This document shows, piece after piece, positions 7,945 to 15,565 of a DNA stretch of 64,000 bases. The stretch's first letter is position 1. Each line of letters begins with the position of its first letter. Source of the DNA: Maribacter ulvicola (GTDB lineage: Bacteria; Bacteroidota; Bacteroidia; Flavobacteriales; Flavobacteriaceae); contig NZ_FTMA01000009.1 in assembly GCF_900155985.1 (NCBI RefSeq), positions 1 to 64,000 of the forward strand. Reading direction: 5' to 3'. Below the pieces are notes generated by a model that was not told where the DNA came from, ran no database searches, and worked only from the letters and a program-made list of their open reading frames with translations. A program made the translations under genes and the position numbers.

Positions 7945-8073
7945 TGCCAACGGTTTTGTGTATGGCGCGTTGCGGGAAATCCGCGAGGATTTTCCGCCGT
8001 AAACCGAAGATAGCAAATAGCAATGAATTCCGATAAGGAATTCAGCCGCAATGAGCTATACACGTTGTTGCCA
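7945..8073 (-). repeat. attC-like site of cassette C3 (short class)
   Basis: The boundaries are TGCCAAC (7945-7951) and GTTGCCA (8067-8073). It has two inner hairpins: GGAAATCC-GCGA-GGATTTTCC (7975-7995) and GAATTCC-GATA-AGGAATTC (about 8026-8044). It closes C3 (7951-9455), the only cassette whose two ends pair with a one-base insertion (GTTGCCACAC versus GTGTGGCTAAC). Confidence 0.7.
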
Positions 8074-8080
8074 CACGTTT

Positions 8081-8935
8081 TTATTGTTTAATTAATATCT
8101 CTTCGAATTTTTCTTTACTTGGATTATTGCCTATGTCAATTAGTTTTTTTGATGCGATTGCATAAATTAATTTTGTTTCTTTTCTCGCCAATATAAAATC
8201 GTACATAAAAGCAATAATTTCAATACCAGAACTTTCTATTCTTTTGAGGAAAACTTGATTGTTTTGATTAATTATTTTGGTTTGCAGAAATGCATAATCC
8301 TTGCTCATTTGCTCATATTCCTCAATTGTCGGTTCAAAATAATCGTAATTAGGTTCTTTTAAGCTGACTATTGTATGAAGTCCCAAAAAATTTTCTTTAA
8401 AAATGCAGTTTGCAATTGTTGTTGAATCTTTAAAATTTAAGGCTTTTGTTAAAATAGCTTTAGTATTTTCAAATATCTTTTCTTTGCTTAAATGATTTGA
8501 ATTAGGATAAATTTTTAAAATTTTATTTTCTAAAACTACTTTTCCAATCTTATTTAAAGCTGAAAGACCTAATAAGAGTGGGGCACCTTGTTCATAAACA
8601 ATTTGTGCGGTTACATTTTTGATAATGTAACCTTCAATTTCAATTTCTTTTAAGTTAATTTTAGTCCCTTCCTTGACTTCTCCATTGGCAATTTGATACC
8701 TAACAGTTTCTTTTATGTCTGTTTTATCCAACAATCCGTTTTTAAGTAAAAATTTGGCTTCTGTAATTGAAATTGAAACATTTGTAGCTCCTGTATCGAA
8801 GATGAATTCTAAAGGAACACCATTTACTTTACAAGGAATTAGATAAACTCCGTAATCTTCATTAATGCTAAACTCTATCTGCGAAAATGACGACAAGCTT
8901 ATTAGAAAAATAAAAAAGGTAAGAGTTTTTCTCAT
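8081..8935 (-). CDS. Secreted retropepsin-like aspartic protease (cassette C3)
   Basis: This 284-aa protein has an N-terminal signal peptide (about residues 1-19, ending SFSQ) and a retropepsin-like (clan AA) domain: FIFDTGATNVSIS (about residues 44-56) is the catalytic DTG motif, and LLLGLSALNKIGKVVLENKILKIYP (about 117-144, here abridged) is the second hydrophobic-hydrophobic-Gly signature and final strand of the fold. A C-terminal extension of roughly 130 residues has no recognised domain. Its ATG directly follows the stop codon of the upstream gene, so the two are coupled. The stop is 13 bases from the cassette end. The substrate is unknown; it is probably periplasmic. Confidence 0.75.
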   Translation of the reverse strand: MRKTLTFFIFLISLSSFSQIEFSINEDYGVYLIPCKVNGVPLEFIFDTGATNVSISITEAKFLLKNGLLDKTDIKETVRYQIANGEVKEGTKINLKEIEIEGYIIKNVTAQIVYEQGAPLLLGLSALNKIGKVVLENKILKIYPNSNHLSKEKIFENTKAILTKALNFKDSTTIANCIFKENFLGLHTIVSLKEPNYDYFEPTIEEYEQMSKDYAFLQTKIINQNNQVFLKRIESSGIEIIAFMYDFILARKETKLIYAIASKKLIDIGNNPSKEKFEEILIKQ

Positions 8936-9430
8936 TTACTTCTTTTTTAAAATTCTGTAAAAACCATTTTTGTTCATATTTGAAGATAAGTCTTTGAGAG
9001 CTTTAACGTCAATTGAAAAATTATGTTTTATATATTTATAATCTTTAGTTTTTGTGATAAAGTTTAGATTTATGTTTTCATATTTTGCTTTATCGCTTAT
9101 GGTTTCCATTAAGTCACTTTGTGAAATTTCCGATATTATTGTGAATGCAAATTCTTTTGATTTTTCAACAAGTATTTGAGGTTCATTTATCTCATTTATT
9201 TCTGTCATTGTGAGGTCTATATTGAACTCTAAATCGAGGTTTAAATCTTTGTTATCATTATATGCATTAAAAGTTTTTTCATTATCATCTAAATAGTAAG
9301 AATTTAAAGATTGTTTTACTACATTTTTATATACTGTCTGTGGTAAATCTTGAGAAAATAAATTTGTTGAAAATAAAACAGTTGAAAGTAGCAATATTCT
9401 CTTTAGATTTTTGAAGTGGGTTATTTCCAT
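8936..9430 (-). CDS. Hypothetical secreted protein (cassette C3)
   Basis: This 164-aa protein has a signal peptide (about residues 10-26, ILLLSTVLFSTNLFS then Q) and an otherwise Asn/Asp/Lys-rich mature part with no recognised domain. It precedes the retropepsin-like protease gene with no intervening base, so both are probably made and exported together; it could be a substrate, inhibitor or partner of the protease (inferred). The start is ATG at 9430, about 25 bases inside the cassette. Confidence 0.6.
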   Translation of the reverse strand: MEITHFKNLKRILLLSTVLFSTNLFSQDLPQTVYKNVVKQSLNSYYLDDNEKTFNAYNDNKDLNLDLEFNIDLTMTEINEINEPQILVEKSKEFAFTIISEISQSDLMETISDKAKYENINLNFITKTKDYKYIKHNFSIDVKALKDLSSNMNKNGFYRILKKK

Positions 9431-9449
9431 AGTTTTTGTTTAAATGTGT

Positions 9450-9644
9450 GGCTAACGTCTCCGTATATGAAACGTAGCGTGTAAATAAACACTTTCGTTT
9501 CGGATTAAATACAAGCCGAATTTTTAATTTTTATGTTTATTTTTTTTATAAATATAACCAAATTAAAAATTTGGCGGACTCAATTAATAAGCAAAAACCT
9601 TTGGGGAAGCCTATATTAGCTATGTTTTATATACATTGTTGTGC
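9450..9644 (-). repeat. attC-like site of cassette C2 (long class)
   Basis: The boundaries are GGCTAAC (9450-9456) and GTTGTGC (9638-9644). The interior contains the AATTTTTAATTTTTATG...ACCAAATTAAAAATTTGG pairing and flanking arms typical of the long class. It closes the 5.37-kb cassette C2 (9456-14827). Confidence 0.65.
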
Positions 9645-9700
9645 ATAGTGCTTTTCACGTTCAGCTTGGTTTTCCGATGTTTGTTTTTTAGTTCGGAACT

Positions 9701-9788
9701 GAGCGTTGGCAAGACATACTCTTTTGCAATTTTGGGCTTGTGTGTCGGCTGTAGCGAATTGCAAATGTGTATGGCTTTGTGCGTTGGC
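9701..9788. repeat. Second hairpin family, copy 1 (after helicase gene)
   Basis: GAGCGTTGGC (9701-9710) is followed by CATAC (9715-9719), TTTTGCAATTT, a loop with TGTGTCGGC, then GAATTGCAAA (9756-9765), GTATG (9769-9773) and GCGTTGGC (9781-9788). Outer and inner arms pair. It is homologous to 14688-14777 in the same orientation but differs in both arms of the stem, preserving pairing. Confidence 0.6.
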
Positions 9789-12700
9789 TTAATTCAATAT
9801 CTCAAGTATTTCTACATAATTATCTAAATTCCCAATCTTTACGGTTTCTCCCTTTACTTTGCCTAACAATGAAACTCCTAAAGGTGATTTTATATTAATT
9901 TTTTGTACTCCGTTCGTTTTTTGATTTACCGAAACTTGGCTGTCAATTAAGTGAACTTTTATATCTTTTCCGTTATTCAAATATTTAACTTTTACCTTAC
10001 TATTAAGCTTTATCTCATCTTTAAAAAGTTCAGTTTGGTCATTTTTTGGTTTACTTATAGCTTTAATTGTTTCCTCCAATGCAGTTTCTGTAATTGGCGA
10101 TTCTCTTACAATTTCATTCTTAGCAACTATAATGTTATCAGTAAATGCTTTTCCAGTATTTGATTTATCCTCAAAAATTGAAGGATTACTGTTCTCTATA
10201 CTTTTTATGAAGTTCACAAGATTTTCAGTTTCCTTTTTTGGATTTCTCCACCAATTTGTGCTCCAAATACGATGAAACACAAAACCGTGTCCTTCTAATA
10301 TCTTTTGTCGATGTCTATCGTGTAAATATGCTTCTCTGCTCGAATGATAAGCAGCTCCATCACATTCTATTGCAATTTTAGGAAGTCCAATATGCTTTGT
10401 GTCATAAACCATATCAATTCTAAAACCAGCAAATTGTAATTGTGGTATAATTTTATCTTCGCTGAAATGTTCTGCTAAAGCTTGATAAACTTCTTCTTCA
10501 AATGGCGATTCTAAATCTTCATTCAAAATATCGATTGTTTCCGATTTAATTGAATTTTCGGCAAGAGCATTTAAAACAGCTAAACGAGATTCATCATCTT
10601 GTTCACTCACAGCTTTACAGTATGCTAAATATGAAAAGAAAGCTGCTCTACGATTGTTTGAGCCTTCAATTCTCAAATGTTCTCGATAGTTTAAAAATAC
10701 TTCCTCAGGAATTGACGAACACACATAAACCTTGTATTTTGCTCTTGTTACGATAACATTTAAAAGTTTATAGCCTTTCTTATGATTTATTGGTCCAAAT
10801 CTTTGAGCAAATTTGCCATCTTTTGTGTAACCATAAGTTGTTGATAGAATTATAACGTCTCTTTCATCTCCTTGAATATTCTCTAAATTTTTGACAAACA
10901 ATCCATTTTCTTCGAGTTCAAGTATTTTTTCGTTGAAGTCAGAATATCTATCGAATTTCCTACGTTCAATTATTTTACTCTTTATCAAATTACGTTGTGC
11001 AATATTAAAAGTAGCAATACCAACAGTAGGATATTTTCCATTTGGTAAACGACTTATATTTTTATCAATAATAGAAAGTATTGTTTCTGCTTCTGTGTCG
11101 TTTGTATGGTCTGAATACGTTCCGTTTGTTGGTATATACTTTATAGGTACATAATCAAATTCATTTGGAAGTGGTTTTAGCCTTTGATTGTAGAAAGCAT
11201 AATTAGAAAAGTCAATTAAATACGGATGTCTTGACCTGTAATGAAAATCTAAATGTTTTTTCTCGAAACTAAGTTCTGATGCAAAATCAAGAAGTGATTC
11301 ACAAGATAAAAGTATGTTATCTCTATCAACTCTTATTTCGTCTTCATCTTCAAAATCATCTTCATCCTCAATATCTCCATCAAATATTTTGCTGAAATAG
11401 TTTGAAGGTGGCATTTGGTGTTCATCGCCTGCTATAACGATTTGTTTACCTTTAAGAAGAGCAGGTAAATTATCCTCTAATTTTAACTGACTTGCTTCAT
11501 CAAACATTACAATATCAAAATATTGGTTTTTGCCTTTAAAAAGATTACTGCAAACATCTGGTGTTGTCAAAATTATCGGAAACATTGTTGTGAATAAATC
11601 AATATCGAATTTCACAATTTGCCTTAGAGATAATCGCTTGTGTCTATTACTACTTCTTTTATTATAAAGGTTCTCAACTGAAAGATTTGAGTTCTGCTGG
11701 TCAAACTGACGAGTTGCATCTATTTGTTTAGAAAACCAATATTCTCTAATATATTTTATTTGTTCCCTTTCTATTTCTGAAAGTGATTTACCTAATTCTA
11801 TGTGGTCATTATCATCAGTTGGTAAATCCATATCAGCAGAGTTGACCAACATTGAATTTAAATAATAAATCAAAAATGTTTTCTTCCAATCATCCTTGTT
11901 TTTCAGTTCATCAATAACGTTTTGATGTAATTTACTCAGCGAATTATAATATTGAAACCATTTGAATTCAATTGAAAATAAATCTTCTTCATTTTCGTAA
12001 AAGTTATCGTAGCTTTCAAAAAGGTTATTAAATTTCTCGTAAAATTCTTTTTCTGTTTTGAATGATATTTTTTTTCTTGTCCAATTATGTTGGTCAAATT
12101 TTGCTTTTAATGAACCAATTGCTTTTTGAGCATTTACTAAACTTTCAGTTCTATAAATTGGCTCAATATCATTTAATACATCAATGTTTTTAGTTTCTTC
12201 ATTTAACTTTAAAATTAACTCGTCAGCCATTTTTGAAAAGCTGTCTTCAAGGTTTAATAATTCATTTTTTCTTAAATTTAAACTCGATGAAAAGTTAAGT
12301 GATTTTAAATCTTTTGCTTTATTTGAAAACTTTGATAAATCATTGAATTCATTCAAAATCTTTTTCTCAATATTAATGAGGTCATTTTGACTTTGCTTTA
12401 AAAATCCCTTATAAGTTGTTGAAATTTGTTTGCTATTAACATTTAATCCAATTTCGGTTATACAGCTTTGAGAGTTAATTTCTCCATCTAAAAATGTCTC
12501 TAATTTGAGTGATTTTAGTTCATTATCATTTATGTTTGAGAAACTTGATTTAGTGTCTTCCAGATATTCTAAAAAATTGTAAAAATCTCTTTTCTTTTCT
12601 GTTAGATTTGAATTAAACTGATAATTGTTAAGGTCATTACATTCAAAAAGAAGTGATTCAATTTTAGAAACTTTATTGGTAATGGTTTGACTTGCTTTTT

Positions 12701-14612
12701 TTAGCTCTTTTAAATTTTTTGAAAAAACCGATTTTAGCTTAAAAGAAAATGAATTTAGTTCTTCTTCGTTAAGTAAAGTTTGGTTATCACTAAACTCTTT
12801 GTATAAATTTTTTACTTCTGAAGTCTCTTTCTCGATGATTTTTATTTGATTATCAAAATCTTCTTTTCTTATTCTTAAATGATTTTTCTTAATGTTGGAA
12901 ATTAATAAATCAATATCTGGATATGTTTTATTTATTTGACCTACCAATACACCATATTCCTCAATTTGGTCAGCAATTTCATTTTTTCTAATATCAAAAT
13001 ATGATTCGTGATATTTAGAAACCTTTTCTTGTATCTCTGCTAAATCACTTCTATATTTTTCAAAATCTGATTTAATCTCTTGTTCTATAGAAAAAGGATT
13101 ATTACCCAAATATTTTTGAGAATTGAATATTGATAAAGCACGATGTGGTTTATAATCACTATATAGATTTTGGGCTTTTCGGATTATTTCAAGAAACTCA
13201 TTTAATTCAGAAGATTCATAGGTAAACTCTTTGTTTTTTAAATCAAGATTATATGGTTCTGAAGTGTTTTTTAATTCAGATAACAACCAACCAACTGTAT
13301 GTGTCCAATTCTTGTTACCTACTATTTTTTCACTTAGTTTTTTATGTTTTTTGTTTATTGAATCGATAAAACCTTTTGATTGCTCAATTATATTGTCAAG
13401 TGTTTCTTTTGAGTGATTGTATCTATATCTTTTATAAGAGGAATTATCTACTCTATCTCTTACAGAATCAACAGCAGCTCTTCTGTCTTTTACAATGTCT
13501 TTTAATAATACACATTGATAGTTAAGACCTTTTTCATTTAAAGAATTATGTAAAACTTCTAAAGCAGTTCTTTTTTCACAAACAACTATTGTTTTCTTTT
13601 TGTTTTCTAAAGCATTTACTAAAACAGCAGTTAAGGATTGGCTCTTCCCTGTTCCTGGCGGTCCTTGAATCAATATATTTCTTGAACTTTCTAAAGAATG
13701 TAGGATACTTTGTTGTGATGGGTCAGTTTCAACAGAAGAGATTGGTTGAAATGTATGTTCATCCATATCTGAAAGGTCAATGTCCGTACCTTCAAGGTCA
13801 AGCAAATTTCCGTAATCGTGAATTATATTTTGTTTTTGAACTTCAAATATTGAAAACAAACCTCCAAAGTCAATAAATGAGTTGTTAGAATTTAAAGGAA
13901 GTTTTTCGTAATGCTTTTTACTTGGGATTGGCTTTACTTCTTGAATTTTTTTCTCAAAAGTATCTCTTAAATCGTTTGGTGTTTTACTATTTATAGATGT
14001 TATAAGATTTACACAAATATCTAAAAGTTCATCTTTGTCTATAAGTCCATCATCGAGAAATTCTGACGAAATTTGTTCGATTTCTATTTTAGAATCACTC
14101 TGCAAGTGATTTATTAAAACCTCATTTATATAAATTGGGTCATCTTCTCCTCTTAGAATTTCCCAAGTATTAAATTCTTTAGTTCGTCTTATTCTTAATG
14201 ACCAAATTAGAATTGGTGCGACTGTTAATTTATTATCTGATTGGTCTCGTCTTGCGAGAATCGGATATCCAAATCCAAATGTATTTATACCTTTCTCGGA
14301 TTCAATTGCATCTGTTTGATTAATAAGGTTTTCAAATGATTTAGTGATTTTGACAAGTTGTGCTTGGTCTTCTTCAAATAATGAGTTCAAGTCAGGTACG
14401 TTGTCTTTCCAACTAATTTTGAATTTTAGCGGTTGGTCAGTCAATAAGGCGTTTATGAAATTTATCGGTAAATTTTCCTCAATGTGAGACAACCGAGTCA
14501 AATCAAATTTATATCGTGAGCGTGCAGGAATTGCATTTAAGTGAACTCCACGACGATTTCCTACTTTTAGTCGGTTTTGAAGTTCAAGCAGTAGTTTTTC
14601 GGTTATCTGCAT
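9789..14612 (-). CDS. Giant SF1 helicase with Vsr-like nuclease and GreA/B C-terminal domain (cassette C2)
   Basis: This 1607-aa protein belongs to the COG1112-type superfamily 1 helicases. Walker A GPPGTGKS is at about 317-324; a roughly 650-residue Lys/Glu-rich, partly coiled-coil insertion follows; then Walker B VMFDEASQ (about 1035), GDEHQMPPS, HYRSRHP, NIQGDERDVI and NVIVTRAK (helicase motifs III-VI). At about 1395-1460 lies a Vsr/DUF559-like nuclease domain (FRIDMVYD, then IAIECDGAAYH and DRHRQKIL). The last 80 residues contain SPLGVSLLGKVKGE, matching the GreA/GreB C-terminal domain. Helicase-nuclease fusions of this type are typical of anti-phage defence islands. It fills a very large cassette alone. 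Defence is inferred; the domain calls are firm except GreC, which is moderate. Confidence 0.85.
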   Translation of the reverse strand: MQITEKLLLELQNRLKVGNRRGVHLNAIPARSRYKFDLTRLSHIEENLPINFINALLTDQPLKFKISWKDNVPDLNSLFEEDQAQLVKITKSFENLINQTDAIESEKGINTFGFGYPILARRDQSDNKLTVAPILIWSLRIRRTKEFNTWEILRGEDDPIYINEVLINHLQSDSKIEIEQISSEFLDDGLIDKDELLDICVNLITSINSKTPNDLRDTFEKKIQEVKPIPSKKHYEKLPLNSNNSFIDFGGLFSIFEVQKQNIIHDYGNLLDLEGTDIDLSDMDEHTFQPISSVETDPSQQSILHSLESSRNILIQGPPGTGKSQSLTAVLVNALENKKKTIVVCEKRTALEVLHNSLNEKGLNYQCVLLKDIVKDRRAAVDSVRDRVDNSSYKRYRYNHSKETLDNIIEQSKGFIDSINKKHKKLSEKIVGNKNWTHTVGWLLSELKNTSEPYNLDLKNKEFTYESSELNEFLEIIRKAQNLYSDYKPHRALSIFNSQKYLGNNPFSIEQEIKSDFEKYRSDLAEIQEKVSKYHESYFDIRKNEIADQIEEYGVLVGQINKTYPDIDLLISNIKKNHLRIRKEDFDNQIKIIEKETSEVKNLYKEFSDNQTLLNEEELNSFSFKLKSVFSKNLKELKKASQTITNKVSKIESLLFECNDLNNYQFNSNLTEKKRDFYNFLEYLEDTKSSFSNINDNELKSLKLETFLDGEINSQSCITEIGLNVNSKQISTTYKGFLKQSQNDLINIEKKILNEFNDLSKFSNKAKDLKSLNFSSSLNLRKNELLNLEDSFSKMADELILKLNEETKNIDVLNDIEPIYRTESLVNAQKAIGSLKAKFDQHNWTRKKISFKTEKEFYEKFNNLFESYDNFYENEEDLFSIEFKWFQYYNSLSKLHQNVIDELKNKDDWKKTFLIYYLNSMLVNSADMDLPTDDNDHIELGKSLSEIEREQIKYIREYWFSKQIDATRQFDQQNSNLSVENLYNKRSSNRHKRLSLRQIVKFDIDLFTTMFPIILTTPDVCSNLFKGKNQYFDIVMFDEASQLKLEDNLPALLKGKQIVIAGDEHQMPPSNYFSKIFDGDIEDEDDFEDEDEIRVDRDNILLSCESLLDFASELSFEKKHLDFHYRSRHPYLIDFSNYAFYNQRLKPLPNEFDYVPIKYIPTNGTYSDHTNDTEAETILSIIDKNISRLPNGKYPTVGIATFNIAQRNLIKSKIIERRKFDRYSDFNEKILELEENGLFVKNLENIQGDERDVIILSTTYGYTKDGKFAQRFGPINHKKGYKLLNVIVTRAKYKVYVCSSIPEEVFLNYREHLRIEGSNNRRAAFFSYLAYCKAVSEQDDESRLAVLNALAENSIKSETIDILNEDLESPFEEEVYQALAEHFSEDKIIPQLQFAGFRIDMVYDTKHIGLPKIAIECDGAAYHSSREAYLHDRHRQKILEGHGFVFHRIWSTNWWRNPKKETENLVNFIKSIENSNPSIFEDKSNTGKAFTDNIIVAKNEIVRESPITETALEETIKAISKPKNDQTELFKDEIKLNSKVKVKYLNNGKDIKVHLIDSQVSVNQKTNGVQKINIKSPLGVSLLGKVKGETVKIGNLDNYVEILEILN

Positions 14613-14687
14613 AAATTTTGGTCAGTTATTTTGGCATATAAAATACGTACATTTTTTTAATTCGTATTCTGGTTTTCCTCATTCGTT

Positions 14688-14777
14688 GAGCGCGAAGGCA
14701 AAAAACAGCTCTTTTGGTTTTTTCAGCGTTGGCTTATGTGTCGGCAAAAAACCAAATGTGCTGCTTGTGCGGCTGGC
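14688..14777. repeat. Second hairpin family, copy 2 (before helicase gene)
   Basis: CAGC (14706-14709), TTTTGGTTTTTT, a loop with GCGTTGGCTTATGTGTCGGC, AAAAAACCAAA (14746-14756) and GCTG (14760-14763) form a strong stem, flanked by GAGCGCGAAGGC and TGTGCGGCTGGC. It aligns end to end with 9701-9788. The roughly 215 bases between the helicase start and the cassette end otherwise show nothing recognisable. Confidence 0.6.
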
Positions 14778-14821
14778 TTTTTTATTTCAAATGTTGAATT
14801 TCAGCACGATTTTCGCATTAT

Positions 14822-14955
14822 GCACAACGTTTATGTATATGGAAAGTTGCGTGCTTGTGTGCGAGGATTTTCCGAAGGAAAATCAGAAGCTAACAAGCAA
14901 AGCAACTAACATTGGTTAAGCACAAAACAGCAATTTTTTATATACGGTGTTGTGC
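14822..14955 (-). repeat. attC-like site of cassette C1 (short class)
   Basis: The boundaries are GCACAAC (14822-14828) and GTTGTGC (14949-14955). The inner hairpin is GATTTTCC-GAA-GGAAAATC, with outer arms AGTTGCGTGCTTGT versus ACAAGCAAAGCAACT. It closes C1 (14828-15520), the recombinase-proximal cassette. Confidence 0.8.
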
Positions 14956-14965
14956 TTTCGTGCTT

Positions 14966-15229
14966 TTATTTTTCGTTTAAAATTGAATGTATTTGTTCCC
15001 CAATAATTTTACATTTAATAGGATCCACATGTATTCCGAAAGCTTGACTCAAAACAGTATTTGTTATTTTATTTATCTGGTCAACTGTATTGGTCTCTTT
15101 TACATGCCATAGAATATCCGTCGCTTCAGTTTCATAGTTATTCAAGTCGGTTATCTGAACGGACAGTTTTCCTAGAGGATTCCATTCAGTTAATAAAACT
15201 TGTACTTTGTTTATATGTTCTTTATTCAT
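14966..15229 (-). CDS. Small DUF1871-like protein (cassette C1)
   Basis: This 87-aa soluble protein contains LLTEWNPLGKL, then NNYETEATDILWHV and a C-terminal amphipathic helix. The WNPLG...YE.EA..I pattern resembles the DUF1871 family, a small domain of unknown function; the match is by eye and modest. It overlaps the upstream gene by four bases (ATGA), so it is translationally coupled. The stop is 16 bases from the cassette end. In C1 the pair sits closest to the recombinase and, by integron logic, would be the most recent insertion (inferred). Confidence 0.55.
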   Translation of the reverse strand: MNKEHINKVQVLLTEWNPLGKLSVQITDLNNYETEATDILWHVKETNTVDQINKITNTVLSQAFGIHVDPIKCKIIGEQIHSILNEK

Positions 15230-15483
15230 TTTATGTTAGATACGAACTGTGATCGAGCTTTTCCGTCAATTTTTAAATTCCTATTGGAACAGTATATTTT
15301 TAATTTATCCAAATCTACTATAAAATTGTTTACAATAAAACCTTTGGAAATCAAACTGTGCTTTGTTTTTAAAAATGATTTGTGCCAATCATTCCAAGAG
15401 CCATGCATTGAATCTTTATCGTCAATCAATTTTAAGAATTTTTTCCAATCTTTTCTGCGATAATATGCCAAATTTACTTCCAT
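15226..15483 (-). CDS. Small hypothetical protein (cassette C1)
   Basis: This 85-aa basic protein opens with MEVNLAYYRRKDWKKFL and carries DKDSMHGSWNDWHKSF in the middle, a Trp/His/Lys-rich segment. I have the impression of a recurrent small family but can assign no function. The start is ATG at 15483, 38 bases inside cassette C1. It is the first gene after the putative attachment site and is co-oriented with the recombinase, so read-through transcription from the recombinase gene is possible. Confidence 0.55.
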   Translation of the reverse strand: MEVNLAYYRRKDWKKFLKLIDDKDSMHGSWNDWHKSFLKTKHSLISKGFIVNNFIVDLDKLKIYCSNRNLKIDGKARSQFVSNIK

Positions 15484-15512
15484 AATAAATTTTTATCTCG
15501 TTTTTAGGCATG

Positions 15513-15565
15513 AAGCACAACAATTGTGTATGTGCACAATTGCACATATTTCTACTTTAATTACA
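15513..15565 (-). other. attI-like junction next to recombinase
   Basis: The cassette C1 boundary AAGCACAAC (15513-15521) abuts a 44-base segment ending at the recombinase stop. Read on the minus strand it is AT-rich and contains CAATTGTG-CACATA-CACAATTG immediately before the GTT crossover triplet. It lacks the full-length attC body, as an integron attI would. No experiment or family comparison was possible. Confidence 0.5.

Larger units (their letters stand above)
866..15565 (-). mobile_element. Integron-like gene cassette array (C1-C14)
   Basis: Thirteen attC-like elements separate compact cassettes whose genes all lie on the minus strand. In each cassette the roughly 10 bases at the low-coordinate end (GTT...) are the reverse complement of those at the high-coordinate end (...AAC), and each cassette has its own pair: GTTGTAACAC/GTGTTACAAC, GTTAGGTAGC/GCTACCTAAC, GTTACCCAAC/GTTGGGTAAC, GTTGGCATTA/TAATGCCAAC. 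This is the signature of cassettes inserted from circles at G^TT. Most stop codons lie 13-16 bases from the cassette end. The array begins 44 bases after the stop codon of a tyrosine recombinase. C14 extends leftwards, and its own attC was not resolved within the window. The array reading is seen in sequence; activity is inferred. Confidence 0.85.

Noticed and set aside
860..14955. CRISPR array as an explanation for the regularly recurring repeats
   Set aside because: Spacing is 0.6-5.4 kb with genes between, repeats are 120-190 bases and variable, and no cas genes are present.
860..14955. Repeats as ordinary terminators or REP elements
   Set aside because: They lack T-runs after the hairpins, they are much longer, and simple terminators do not explain the complementary cassette ends or the exact-boundary duplication.
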